Shown: one piece after another, positions 1 to 11,395 of the stretch
Layout of the letters: each line of letters begins with the position of its first letter
Numbering within the stretch: the stretch's first letter is position 1
Origin: Struthio camelus
Lineage: Eukaryota; Chordata; Aves; Struthioniformes; Struthionidae
Length of the DNA: 64,000 nucleotides
Assembly (NCBI RefSeq): GCF_040807025.1
Contig: NC_090964.1
Coordinates: 10,750,214 to 10,814,213, forward strand
Reading direction: 5' to 3'
Position numbers and translations under genes: made by a program
Notes under the pieces: generated by a model
Told to the model about the DNA's origin: nothing
Seen by the model: only the letters and a program-made list of their open reading frames with translations
Database searches by the model: none

Positions 1-500
1 GCTCTGGCTGATGAGCTGTGCTGGGGCGAGAGAGAACAGGAGCTTGAAGGGGAATAGAAGGTGGCAGAAACAGAGAAACCACCGTTTCCCCTGCGGCGTG
101 GCTCAACGGGAGGAAAAGCATCGCTGGGCGCGCGTTGGAGGGAGAGCGGCCGAGGGCACGAATTCGTGCGGGGCCACGGGAGAGAAGGCGTGAACGCCCA
201 GGAGCGGAGAGAAACCATGATCGGTGGCTCGCGTTGCTGGGCTGCGCAGGCGGCAGCGAGCCGGGGGGACTCTGGTGGCCCCGAGGGCAGCGGTGGCGGC
301 GAGCGGGGCCCCGGGGCAGGGGAGAGCCTCTCTCAAACCTGCCCGTCCCCAGGAGCTTGGCTGGCACGGCCGGAGTCCCGGCTCCGCTTCCCTCGCCGGG
401 AAGGTCCCGGCTCCGGCAGCCGCACGCAGCGGGAGCCGCGGCGCGCCGGGCGGCTGCTCCGGGGTGGGAGCGCCGGCTTCCTGGCACGGCGGCGGCCCCC
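1..500. other. CpG-rich block, no gene recognised
   Basis: High CpG density from about 120 to 500. Overlapping open frames on both strands are expected from low stop density, and none encodes a recognisable protein. Confidence 0.6.
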
Positions 501-745
501 AGCGATGACGCATATTTATATTTACACTTATTTATATCTATTTATCTGTGCCGTCAGCATGACTCCAGCAATAGCAATGCCTCATTCTTTCACTCTTAGC
601 TTTTGTTTTAACATCTTAGTTCACTTTAATTACAGCGTGCCTGATAAATAATAATGCAATTCATTTCTGAGTATCTCTTGTTCCCTCCATATTTTATTTC
701 TTTGCGCAGGAGTAATGTGTGTTGAGGGTTGTTTTGTTTCGCGCA
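501..745. promoter_or_regulatory. AT-rich candidate conserved non-coding element
   Basis: Abrupt change from the CpG-rich block to AT-rich sequence with only scattered CpG, rich in homeodomain-type TAAT motifs (CTTTAATTACAG, GATAAATAATAATGC). Candidate enhancer by composition only. Confidence 0.35.
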
Positions 746-1940
746 TGTTTTTAAGAGGATTGCATGACAAACGCTGACACAGAAACACGGCCCAAGCATG
801 GCAGAAACTGAGGTCGTATCTTCTCATGCGGACTATTGCGAGTAAGCCCGCCTCCAGGACGGCGCTGTCGGGCTGCCAGCTCGCTCGCTGCCCGGGCTGT
901 CGGTGCGCCGGGCGCAGGACGGGAGGCGGAAGGAGGGCGTGCAGGCACGTCACGGATCCCGTAATGTATGTGCCGCAGGACGCACCCGGGGCAGGGGACC
1001 CCGCGGGGCAGCTCAGGCGCGTCTGCCGCCAGCAGCATCAGGGCCCTGAAAAATACTCTGCGTCTTGTTTCTGGTTCACCAGCATTGCGGCCGCCGTCTG
1101 ATTTTGGTGAATTGGCCCTGTGTGAGTGGCAGGCTGACCTCGTTTTTGGCACTGCTCGGGCACAGGGAAGCCTATGAGTGGCTATAAGAAGGAGTCGACC
1201 CTGGTGACCGGCTCGTGGCCGTGCCCGGCGAGCCCAGCCCTGGAGCCCCTCTGGGAAGCCGATGCGATGCAGCTTGTGCCTCCTGCTGCATCCCTTCCTC
1301 CGCCCCGGCCGAAGTCTCGCAAAGCGGGTCGGCGTCATCGCTGCCGGCACGGGCTGCTGAGAGCACCGCTCTGAGCCACGCCGCCGGGAGCCCGCCAAAG
1401 TGCAGTTTCAGCTTTTATAGCAGCTCCCAGGCTTGCGGAGAGGTTCCCAGATGGAGCCCAGCAAGCTAACCCTGGACTGTGGGTGGGAAACAGCGGAGGG
1501 AGCTTGCACAGGCTCGGCACCCAGGAGGCAAAATTATCCTTGTCGAGAAACTACTCCCCGCTGAGGAAACGGGCTCGGCGACGCGGATGGGGATGGGCTG
1601 AGGAGCGGCACCAGCTTTCCCGGCTCTGCCGTCATCCAGGGGCTGGGGAAGCGCAGGGGGACCTGGGCAGCGGCGCATCGCCCCGCGCACGGCTGCGCTC
1701 GCCCCGCGGCGCCCAGGAACGAAGCCCTTTCCCCGGGTCGGCTCCAGCCTCCCTCCTTCTCGGCAAGATGCGATTGCCACCTACAGTCCCCGCTCCTGCA
1801 CTTCTCCTTCGGCAGCAGAGAGCATCCCCGAGCCGGCCGGCCGGGCCCTGGACGCAGCCCCGCGCGCTCCAGCCCCGCTGCTCCCCGCGGCGGGATGAGC
1901 CCATAAATCCAGCAAAAGCGAGCGAACCAGCACTCTCCTG
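746..1940. other. CpG-rich block with minus-strand TATA motif
   Basis: GC-rich with many CpG, no recognisable coding exon. A perfect TATAAAAG lies on the minus strand at 1412-1419 (CTTTTATA on +), which would direct transcription leftward into CpG-rich sequence. Confidence 0.5.
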
Positions 1941-2110
1941 GGCTGCCGAGCCGCCACGGCTCCGTTATTATTTATTATTTGCATTGACTTTGATTTTCAG
2001 AGCCCAGGTAGCTTTTGTGACACTGGTGGTTAAAACAGAAATGACTCGTTTGACCTGTCAGTTGAGCACGTTTTCTTCGGATATAGCGCAGTACATAACT
2101 ACCGAGCCCC
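1941..2110. promoter_or_regulatory. AT-rich candidate regulatory element with POU octamer
   Basis: AT-rich block with TTATTATTTATTATTT leading into a perfect octamer, ATTTGCAT at 1977-1984, followed by TTTGACCTGTCAG (TGACAG-type half-site on the minus strand). Candidate by composition and motifs. Confidence 0.35.
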
Positions 2111-4756
2111 ACCGCACCTTACGGCTGCCCTGATTTCACCGCAGAGATGCAGCGGAGGAGCAAACGTCCCGCTTGCGCCTCGGCCTGCACCCCTGCACCC
2201 TCGCTGCGGGGAGGCGAAGCATCGCTCGGCCTCGGCCTCGGCCTGCCGAGGTCTGCAGAGCAGTGAAGTAGAAGAGTTAGAGGCAGTTTGTTTAATGTGT
2301 CCTGACCCCGATCAATTCACAAATAGTCCAGAGGCACAGATCAGCAGGAAATTGCTGATTCAGGCCATAAAAAAACAAATGAAGGCTGTGCTGAAGTGGA
2401 AATTGCCTTCTTCATAGGGAAAAAGAAGCTGTGTGCATCTCTGCTGCTCAGAAGTACGTACCTCACCTTGAACCCGGTACCCAGCCGCTTAACACACTTC
2501 GCAGTTTGGCTTAGTATTTGATCTTCCATTCTGTGCAATAAAAGAAAGTAAAATACAAGTGCTAGGTTTTCGTTTTGCGCCCAGCCCGGTGGAGGGGGGG
2601 TGATTTCCTGCGTCTCTTTCGCAGGAGACGAAGCCCGCGGCCGGCAGCCCCCGGCCCCCCGCGCCCTGCGCAGCCCCTGCGCTCCCGCGCGTGCCGCCTC
2701 CCGCCCGCCGAGCGCGAGGTGTGCATTGCGTCGAACTCTTTCTACAGCCTCATTGCACTGTGGATCCCAGGCAGCCCTATCCCTATCAGTGATTAGAAAT
2801 TAGCAGCCTAACCATAAGTATCTTTTCTCCTAAAGAAGCTTGTCTAAACCTGATTTTAATCTGTCTTTACCAGCTACTCCTGCTGCTGCCCTTTGCAATT
2901 TATTTTGCGTGGGACTTACAGTGGGTAAAGAAAATCTATCTAATTTTCTCCAGTGTCAAGCATCCTTTTAGCTGGCGACAGCATTTTTGTGTTCTAAAAT
3001 ATGATACCAGCTCTACCAGCCCAGCAGCCCCTTCCTTTCCTTGGGATTTATAGCCTACAGAGAGGGCGTACTCTAATCTTCTCTCCTCACACCCTGTTTC
3101 TTTCCCTAAGAACCACTAAGCTCCTCGAGTCTCCTGTATCATCTCCGTTATGGGTAGAGTTCCTCGCTGGCTTAAGCCCTGCTCAATCCTGTTGAAGTCC
3201 AGGGCAGTGCCGTGCATCCGAATCAGCACGGATTTTCTTTTCCCTGAATAGCCTGTTTCATGCACGCTCCGGGGAAGAGAGCCAAGCTCACTGAGAGAAT
3301 AAAATCCTTCCAAACAGGATTTTAAATATTTCAGATAAATCTTACTAATGGTAAACGTAGCTATTCACTCCTGGCACTTTATACGTGGGATTTGACCTTT
3401 TATTATGTTAATTGTACCTCTTCAGTGGATGCTGTTGACAATCCTCTGCGTTTCCTCCTGTTGTCCCCATAAGCCTTTCTGCCAGCGCTTGTGCGGCAGC
3501 ATTGCTGGGACGCTGGGGGTTATCCCGTGCTGCGTTTCTTGCCCTGTGGTCGGAGGTGTCTCCCCTCGTATTCGGGCAGGGCGGCCAAGGAGGGTGTTTG
3601 CCTGCGGGCCCCGGCGGGGGCGAGGAGCAAGCAAGGAGCGGGTCTGGGCAGGCTGCACCAGCTCCTCGGGCACGGGAACAGGCGCTGGCTCCTGGCTGAG
3701 CCACCTTCCCTCTGTCCTAGCTAAAGGGGAGGCAAGGGAGAAACCAGCTTGTTCATCTGGGATATTGCAAAAGGTGCCTGGTTTTCTTATTCTGCAGTTC
3801 TCCCGCCGGCTCCTGGGGGTGCCAGGCGCAGGTAGCGCGGGCAGAGCGGGTGAGCAGCCGGCGCGGCGCAGCGCTTCACGTGCTCCTGCCCAGCTCCGCT
3901 GGCACGCGCCAAACCTGCACCCAGAGCGCTCGTGCAGGCGTAAGCAAGAGCAAACCACGCTGGGTGCAGGTGTTTCTGGTCTGCCCTTGAAGTCAGTTCT
4001 GCCGCGCAGAGAGAGTGGGATTCAAAGCCGGGAGAAAAGGCAAGGAACTACACCAGCGTCTTACTAAAGAAAGAAAAGCAAAAATATAACTAGCCTTGGA
4101 AAAAATACTTTGGAGAAACTTATTTTGGTGTTTCACCTCCAGCCTGTCTGGGACTTGTCAGCAGCTGACAAGGACCAAGGGAAGTGGGCAGATGTTTTCA
4201 GCTGTTTTGTGTGTGCAAAGGACTTGTCACTCAGCTCCTCCAGCCTTAATAGAGGGTGCAAAGCATAAAAATTCACCTGCTCCCTTTCACTCCAAAGTGC
4301 TGTGATGGGAAGCCTAGGAGAGCACCCAGGCAGCAATCAAGTCATCCACAGCCTTTCTGTTTTGCTGCTTTGCTTGTTAGAGGTAACTGATAGCAGCGTG
4401 CTCCCCGGCGCTGGCGTGGCCTGGGAGAGCCGAGCGCAGCGCTCCCTCCAGCAGCTTCCTCCCTCCCTCGACTCAGCAGCGGCTGCGAGCTTTGCATCGC
4501 TCCCGGCTTCGCGGGGGCTTTGCGGTACTGCCGCTTCCCGAGGTTTGTGCCGACCTCTCCCGCCCGCTGCGCGGGAAGCGCGGCCCCGCTCTGCGCTCCC
4601 GCCGGCGGCCCGGGGCGAGAGCAAACGCCAAGTCCCAGCGCTCCCGCGGAGAGCGGTGGCCGAGGCCGCGCCGGGAGCGCCTGCCTGCCCGGAGGGCCCC
4701 GCGCGCCCGGCTCCAGCCCTCTAGGCGAGCCGCTAACAGCTCGCTCTGGAGCCGGG
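2111..4756. other. Intergenic, alternating composition, no gene recognised
   Basis: CpG-rich patches at about 2150-2260, 2575-2720, 3540-3950 and 4390-4756 are separated by AT-rich unique sequence (2260-2560, 2740-3470, 4030-4380). No splice-bounded exon, RNA gene or transposon was recognised. Confidence 0.6.
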
Positions 4757-5050
4757 TTGCTTCCCTGATTGCTAATTTAGATTTTCCTGCCATCCCACAC
4801 AGAGGAATCAGGGGAAATAAAATTACAGACTTATTCACTCTTTTTGCACAACTGATGTGCTGATTACCTGTCAATCAAGGAATTGCATTAACATCTGACA
4901 GTGTGTGCATAACAATTACCCCCATCAAATTAAGGAAACCTTTCACACTCAGAGACAGAGAGAGGGAGGAAATTCAATCAACATAATTAGTTCAATCAGA
5001 AAAGAGCTTCTTTTCATCAAGAAGGGGAAAAATGCACAGCAAAAGCAGGG
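4757..5050. promoter_or_regulatory. CpG-free candidate enhancer with PBX-MEIS and TTCAATCA sites
   Basis: About 290 bp without any CpG, flanked on both sides by CpG-dense DNA. It contains CTGTCAATCA at 4868-4877, the reverse complement of the canonical PBX-MEIS/PREP composite TGATTGACAG, a TGACAG half-site at 4896-4901, and two TTCAATCA motifs at 4973 and 4991. Site identity is from known TALE-homeodomain consensus; enhancer function is inference. Confidence 0.5.
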
Positions 5051-6300
5051 CGGGAAGCAGGTACATATCAGGGCTGAAAGATCTGCTGGCATCGCTGGCC
5101 CTGCACGGCCAGCAGCTTGCTCTCTGGCCACAGGTGATGAAAAGCAACCAGCCCCTGCGTTTCCCCCCGCGCTGGGTTTTTGTCTTCTAGCTCCTGAAAT
5201 GCTTTTCCGTGCTCTGCGGGAACGCTCTTCACTGGGGCTCCGCCGGCTCAGCGTTACGGCCTGGTGCAAGCTCCCGTCTTGCGTGGACCGGGGAGGCCCC
5301 AGACGTTGGTGGAGGTCCAGCTGCTCTTGCAGGAGGACCTTACTTGCATGTCCTTCTGTGTCTGAGTGCAGGGAGGATTATTAATACTGGTTAATAACAA
5401 GAGCGAGGAAGAAAAGCTCCATTAGCCGTAATGCAAATAGCGCCGTGCTTGGTGAAGAGCGCGGGCGAGCTGTCGCGCGTGGGAGCGTGTGCGGGACCCG
5501 CGCTACCCTGGGAAGGGCAACGCCATCGTCGTCCCCGATGCGGGGAGCGAAGCCGACGGTCACCTCCCGCGTTGTTCGCGGGAAGGCAGAGCAGAAAGGG
5601 CCGGGGAAGCGGGGCGAGCCCAGGAGAGCGCTGCGGCGTGTTGTCCTGCGGCGGCTCTCGCGGCTCTCAGGCCTCCCTGTATTTACGCCCTGGCACTTTT
5701 CCAGGGAGACGTTTCCTCCCCAGGAGGCAGAGGGCCAATTAATAGGATCACAGTTGCTTAACAGCGATAATTTATGCACCTCGGGACCACCGGTCGCCGC
5801 TCTGGCCTGCTCTGGATCTGTCGCCCGGCCGTCTCCCCCGTTAGCTCCGGAGCCTGGTGCCGCCGGAGAGGTTGTCGCTGAGGCTGAAGAGCAGCGAACC
5901 AGAGACTGGACGCGGGGCGGTTTTAGAGGCGATCCACCCGAGGAAGGCAGCGCGGCTGGAGCAGCGCGGCGAGGGAAGTGGAGCCGGGGGGACCTCTCGG
6001 CAGAGCTAGTGCTTGCCGCGGAGCCCGCGGCGGTGGGAGAGCGGCCACCGCCGGTCCCGGTGCTCGCGGCGCGCCAGCTCCCGCGCCGGCGGTCGGACGG
6101 TGAAGGCGGTGCACGTTTTCCAAGGAGAAGGCCTTTCGGGTGGGCAGATCCCGCTGACGTCCGCTACGAGCCGCTCCGGGGGCCTCTGCGGCTTGCGGCG
6201 TAGGAGGGCGTCCGCGGCTCGTCCTTGCAGCCTCTCCCAGGAAAATCCCGCTCCCTGTCCCAGATTAGCAGGGATTAGCTCCCGGCGTGGGGCAGAGAGA
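5051..6300. other. CpG-rich block with an octamer at its edge
   Basis: A CpG-dense stretch from about 5440 to 6260. A perfect ATGCAAAT octamer lies at 5431-5438 in a short AT-rich segment. The 252-codon open frame on the + strand and similar frames are unsupported by any recognisable domain. Confidence 0.55.
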
Positions 6301-8130
6301 CAAAAAGCTTTGTAAATACCCCAAAGGCGAGTTTCTTTATTTACTCATAAAGGTAAAGATGAAAACTTTTTTTTCTGTTTCGTCATTAGCACACTTTTAA
6401 GTAGCTTCTAATGAGCGAGTCGGAGAGGAGATGCCGGGGAGGGAGCCGAGCGTGTCAGTCAGCACATGCAAGGCTGCAAAATCTCTTTGTCTGCCGTACA
6501 AATGAAGGTATAAAGATCAAAGACGGCTGCGGCCGCAGGCGGCGATGGAGCAGACACAGGCCTGGAGCGGGCAGGACGCGCTCTTGCCTGCTTCCCGAAA
6601 CGCTGGCGCCCGGGAACCAGGTCAGCGGTTCCCTGGCGGCGCCGGCGGGCGCCTGTTGCGTGGCCCCGGGCGCGGACGCGAGCTCGCTCCATCTTCTCCT
6701 CCCGTCTCGGCAGGCTCCCAAGGGGACGGATTTCCCTGTGCTGCCCTGGAGCCGGGAGCAAATCGCTCTCGGTTCAGAAATAACGGAATTGTGCTTTTCA
6801 TGGAAATGCGTTGGCGAAGAGTTGTTTGGATGGGATTTGTTTGGCTTATTGCCAGAATTTTGCCCCCCCCGATCCATGTAGTTTCTTCGGCACTTCCTTT
6901 GGCACATGCAGGCGATGGCGCGTGGAATGGGTGTGCATGTGCGAATACAGCGATGCACGCTTAATCTCGCACGTGTAATTTAGGTGCCTGGTTTTGAAGA
7001 GTTAGCTTGCATAGGAAAGCAAATGCTCTTTGGAAGAGCTACGCCAGCAAAGTCGAGGAGAAAACGCGCCCAGCCTGAACGATCCTGCAGACGCCGTCCG
7101 GGGAGGGAACCGCCAGCAACCCCCGGCCGTCGCCCACAGACTCCAGCGCGGGGTTTTCTGGCTTGTAAATGAGCAAGCCAGCAACGTTTTCCTCCGTCAG
7201 TCAGAGGCGGTGCAGCCTGCGGCGGCCCGGCTCGCTGGCCTGACCCCGGCTCCGGCTCCTTTGGCGGGGGCTTTGGCAGTTTAAATCGAAGCAGAAGGGG
7301 CACGTCGGCCGCGCTGTCCCCGGCCGCGGGGTTTGCTCCCGTGTCCAGGGCCGGAGCGGCTTCGCCCGACCTGCGCCGTGTGAATAGGAGCCTCTTTATT
7401 CTCCAGCGAACAGAATGATCGCGCTGCGGGAGGCGAAGGTAGCCGAGCAGAAGGGAAAAGGGGGGGGGGGGGAAAAGGCAGCACAAAAGCAGCCCCTCGG
7501 TATTGCAGGTGTTCTCCACCGAGGAAACAACTGGTGGAGTTTTTCCTTGCTGCGTATCTGCTCCAGGAAGCCTGCGGGCCGGGCGTCCCACCCTCGCGCT
7601 TTGCACGTCTTCCTCCAAAGTCCGCGTTTCGCCGGTCGGAAGGACCTGGCCCGCAGAGCATCCCTTCCCGCGCGACCGCTGGCGGAGAGAAAATGTGGGA
7701 CGGTAAATGGAATGAGCCAATTTTAGAGAAAACAGCCTGTGTTACTAATGTAAGTGACCCCGGTGGCTAAGTGCTCCGCGCGGAGAGCCATCATGGTTTT
7801 AGCCCATCAGACAACAAATAATGGCGTTGGGGCTGTTGTCGCTCATCAAGCAAATGGGCCCGAAGATGCTTCGGAGAAATTATTCCCTTTTAAGTGAGAA
7901 AATCACCTGCAAGGGTGGATTCGGTCTGCGAAGCTCGGGGCAAACCTCCCGCCGCCTGCAGCGCCTTGCCGGGGCGGGCGCGAGCGGGACGCGGCGCCGC
8001 GGGTCCTCGCTGCGCGGTGCTGCCTTTCTGCCCAGCAGAAATCCCCCTCGAGCAGGCGGCCGGGGGCAGCGCGGGCTGCGGCGCCGGGGCAGGCCTCCCC
8101 TCGCGCGCCGTCCTCGCCGCAAAAACACAA
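6301..8130. other. Intergenic mosaic, no gene recognised
   Basis: AT-rich pieces (6301-6410, 6770-6890, 7690-7910) alternate with CpG-rich pieces (6410-6730, 7050-7680, 7920-8130). No coding exon or repeat family was recognised apart from the G13 run at 7460. Confidence 0.6.
7460..7472 (+). repeat. G13 homopolymer
   Basis: Run of 13 G within an A/G-rich stretch at the edge of a CpG-rich block; G-quadruplex potential. Confidence 0.9.
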
Positions 8131-8660
8131 CGCAGTTTCTAGGAAATACTTAAAAATGAGAGCCAATGCTGATATTTGAAAGAGTGTTTCTTTTTAAAGG
8201 GGTCTTTAAGCAAAATCAGGCTTTTGCTGTGATTCATTCCCACTTGACAATCAAGCAGACACACATATTCACATATATATATGCATGTATATATTATATA
8301 TATATGCACACACACATATATCAGTTCCAAATTGGAAAGCTGTGAATTCTGAGATTTATTTAATGCTGCATTGCACAAGTTTGATAGCTGGGTTGGTTAA
8401 TTGCAGCGCTAATAACCCCCTTCGTCAGAGACGTGCAGGCAAAAATAAAAAGAGCTTAAAAAATTAAAATGGCAATAAATACGAGCTCCTGCTGTACATT
8501 TCGTAACATTTTAAAAAAACAGCTTCTACTCTAATAAACAGCGAATTAGATGAAATTGAGATGAGCACACTTTTCCCAACTCTATTCCCTATTTTATTGT
8601 AATATTTTTAAAAACTCAACATTTTCTCATCATAAGAAAAAAACTCCCCGGTTACACAGC
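8131..8660. other. AT-rich, CpG-poor block
   Basis: Contains the TA/CA microsatellite. The rest is unique AT-rich sequence with TAAT and AATAAA motifs and few CpG. Possible conserved element; no gene. Confidence 0.4.
8269..8321 (+). repeat. TA/CA microsatellite
   Basis: Compound tract of alternating AT with a short CA run (ACATATATATATGCATG, TATATTATATATATATGC, CACACACATATAT). It lies in the AT-rich block at 8.1-8.7 kb. Confidence 0.9.
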
Positions 8661-8810
8661 AACGTGCGCGGTGTCTGCTTCCTTTGGCCTCCGAGAGCCG
8701 CTGCGGGAGCGGGCAGGCTGGGGGCTGCCGGCCCTTTGCCGGCGCTTCCCGGAGGAGAGGGCCTGCCCGGCGCGGGGACACCTGGGGCCACGTTGCAGAG
8801 CGCGGGGGAA

Positions 8811-9080
8811 AGCTAGCAGAACAAAAGTAATTCGATTAGAAATTAATTGGCCTCCATCAGAGCCTTAGAAATCTAACAGATCTGCTGCTGGTAAAATTAA
8901 AATTAGAAACTGAATTGATTAGCCTGTGCCAGTGAAGGAACCAAAATGTCAAAGACACCAGCTGCACATTTGCATTCGGCACTTAACCAAGTTCTTACGC
9001 GAAGAGAGGGAGAGATGTTTGACATTTCCATGATTTCTGCAATTCTAATGCATCTTTTATTGAAATTAATTAAAAAATGA
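8811..9080. promoter_or_regulatory. AT-rich candidate enhancer with octamer
   Basis: Nearly CpG-free block following a short CpG-rich piece (8661-8810). Homeodomain-type sites (AATTCGATTAG, GAAATTAATTGG, AAATTAATTAAAAAATG) and a perfect ATTTGCAT octamer at 8968-8975. Candidate by composition and motifs. Confidence 0.4.
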
Positions 9081-9840
9081 AAAGGAGCAATGAGGTGTGC
9101 CGCGAGAGGGGAGTGGAGCCGTTGCAGCGCGGCGCGCCGTCCCTCCTCGCCGAGCCGGTCCTTGCCGGCCTCCTCCGGCGCCGTGCGTGGAAGCGCGCGG
9201 GTCGCTTCCTGCACCGCTGCGGTTTTGTGCCGCATTGGTGACAGTCCCTGGCCTTGCCAGGCCGGAGCCTGAGCCGGATGAGCGGGAGGAATGGCTCCTT
9301 CTGGCCTGTGCTGCAGACCTCGGGGTCCCCTGCAAGGAAGACCCACCAGGCTCTTTGCGCGGGGTGAACTGAGCGGGGGAAGGATGGGCTCTGGGAGCAC
9401 GCTGAGCAGGACAAGAAGTGCATTATCCATCACTGAATCCAGACGGCATCAAAAAAATTATTAAACTTCACTCTTCCCATTTCCTTCCGTCCTGTTTGCT
9501 TTCCTCGCACAGGAAGATAGCAGGAAGCGCAGACTTTTTATGTCACTGTTAAATCCAGCACTTTGGCACTTTCCATGGGGAGGGGGAGTTTGTAAATAAT
9601 ATTTGTCCTTTAAGTGAAGTGGGGGCAGGCTCCGTGTGTGCAGACGTGTTTGTGCATCCCTGAACACGTGTGTGTGTGTTGGCATGTGGCGTACGCATGC
9701 CTCTGCTCGCGTGTGCTCTGTGCACATACGTGCAGCGCAGGGGAGGTTGCAAGCAGTGCATGGCTTGTACATGCATTTGTGCACGTCGTGCAGACTGGCG
9801 GCGGAGCAGCCCCTGTCCCCAGAGGCCCGTGTTTTACATA
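9081..9840. other. CpG-rich then alternating-purine-pyrimidine-rich sequence, no gene
   Basis: 9081-9400 is CpG-rich. 9630-9790 is rich in GTGTG and ACATGC-type alternating dinucleotides, a low-complexity tract with Z-DNA potential. No gene recognised. Confidence 0.55.
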
Positions 9841-10230
9841 GGCAGAGTGAATAAATCACTCCATTTTCAGGGTCACTTTAAGTAGCTCACCATGTATCAC
9901 ATTTATGCTTATTGTATTGAAGAAAAAAACCACTTGTGGACTGCAAACCTTGGGTGAAGCTTTAATTGGGAATAGGTTATTTTGAAGCATTCTCTTCTGT
10001 AATTTGTTTTACCTTGGGGACTTATTACTGTGGGCAGATCATATCAGGTTTATGCAAAGGTTTCTGCCGTGGCCTATTGGGATATTTTAATTTTAGCTTC
10101 ACAATGAGATGTTCAGGAATATTGTGAATAAATAATTGTAAGGATTCCACCCAGAGCAATGGGAAGTTACTAAAATTTTTACCAAAGGTTTCCCAATTAG
10201 ATTGATGAATAAAGGACAAGGCTTTTGTAT
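9841..10230. promoter_or_regulatory. CpG-depleted candidate conserved element
   Basis: About 390 bp with a single CpG that I can find. It has dense TAAT/ATTA-type and CAAT-type motifs and ends exactly where the 40-bp minisatellite begins. Candidate by composition only. Confidence 0.4.
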
Positions 10231-10648
10231 GTGGGTGCAGGACCACGGCTCAGTGCAGCAAGGTGCCTTGGTGGGTGCAGGACCACGGCTCAGTGCAGCA
10301 AGGTGCCTTGGTGGGTGCAGGACCACAGCTCGGTGCAGCAAGGTACCTTGGTGGGTGCAGGACCACAGCACAGTGCAGCAAGGTGCCTTGGTGGGTGCAG
10401 GACCACAGCTCGGTGCAGCAAGGTGCCTTAGTGGGTGCAGGACGGTGGGTGCAGGACCACAGCTTGGTGCAGCAAGGTGCCTTGGTGGGTGCAGGACCAC
10501 AGCTCGGTGCAGCAAGGTACCTTGGTGGGTGCAGGACCACAGCTCGGTGCAGCAAGGTGCCTTAGTGGGTGCAGGACGGTGGGTGCAGGACCACAGCTCG
10601 GTGCAGCAAGGTGCCTTGGTGGGTGCAGGACCACAGCACGATGCAGCC
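10231..10648 (+). repeat. 40-bp minisatellite with higher-order structure
   Basis: Units begin GTGGGTGCAGGACCACAG and end GCAAGGTGCCTTG. Full copies start at 10231, 10271, 10311, 10351, 10391, 10445, 10485, 10525 and 10579, with a partial last copy at 10619. Two identical 14-bp truncated units (GTGGGTGCAGGACG) at 10431 and 10565 mark a 134-bp higher-order period. No stop codon occurs in several frames, which produces spurious long open frames on both strands. Confidence 0.95.
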
Positions 10649-11395
10649 GGGCACTGGTCTGAGTTCTTCCATCTGGCCAACATGGACCAGACCCCTTTGA
10701 AATGCATTACAGTAAAACAGCAAAGTCGTAGACTTTGGTGAAAGCTGTTGGCAAGCAAACAATTTCAGAAAGAAGAGTGTTCTGCCTGCTTTTTCATTAG
10801 CCGAGTATGTTCCAAGAAGAGAGAGAAATGACCTGCATCTCTTGGGAAAGTGAGTCGTCCAAAGCAGGGATTCGGGGGAGGCTAGTTTCTCCCCTTTCCC
10901 TCCCAAGCTTTCTGAAATCACTGGTTGTAGTTTTGCTTCATAGCTGTCCCTACAGGCTAAAATTATAAATATATCAGATGAAAAGCTTAGTTCTCTGAGA
11001 ATGAAGGTGAAGGAGAGCCTATAAATTTTGCAGCCTGTTTCTGAAAATACGAAGGGCAACTTAAAATTCCCTTTAAAAAGAATCCCCCACTACTTTATAA
11101 ATTTATAAATATTAATTGCAAGCATGTGGCAACAAGAGAGAAGAGGTGCCTCTGGCTCTTATCTATCATTGTTTGACTAGTGCTAGCGACAGTTTAAACA
11201 AGATGGTTATTATTTGATATGATGCTAAATTAGAAGGTTCGCGCTTCGTATTAAAGATCGGCTTATTGAGGGTAGGGGAAATGTGATTCTGCAGGTCAGA
11301 AAATTATTCACAACAGATCTGTTGATTAAATTATACACTGTCACTCAGCTCATTTAAAATTCAGTCTCGGCAGTTGCACCTCAGTTCTCGCCAGA
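10649..11395. promoter_or_regulatory. AT-rich candidate conserved element(s)
   Basis: Unique low-CpG sequence on the far side of the minisatellite, most striking at 11050-11350 (TTTATAAATTTATAAATATT, GTTTAAACAAG, ATTATTTGATATGATG). No coding potential recognised. Confidence 0.35.

Noticed and set aside
1412-1419. Minus-strand TATAAAAG as the promoter of a gene running left
   Set aside because: No exon or donor site is recognisable on the minus strand below it; a single 8-bp match is expected by chance.
1-8000. Possible GRIK3 first exon on the minus strand
   Set aside because: GRIK3 is the expected left neighbour, but no frame with a signal peptide and glutamate-receptor N-terminal sequence is visible.
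10099-10758. Open frames of 179 and 219 codons on both strands with Cys-rich repeats
   Set aside because: They are translations of the 40-bp minisatellite. Several frames are open at once and the flanks show no coding signature.
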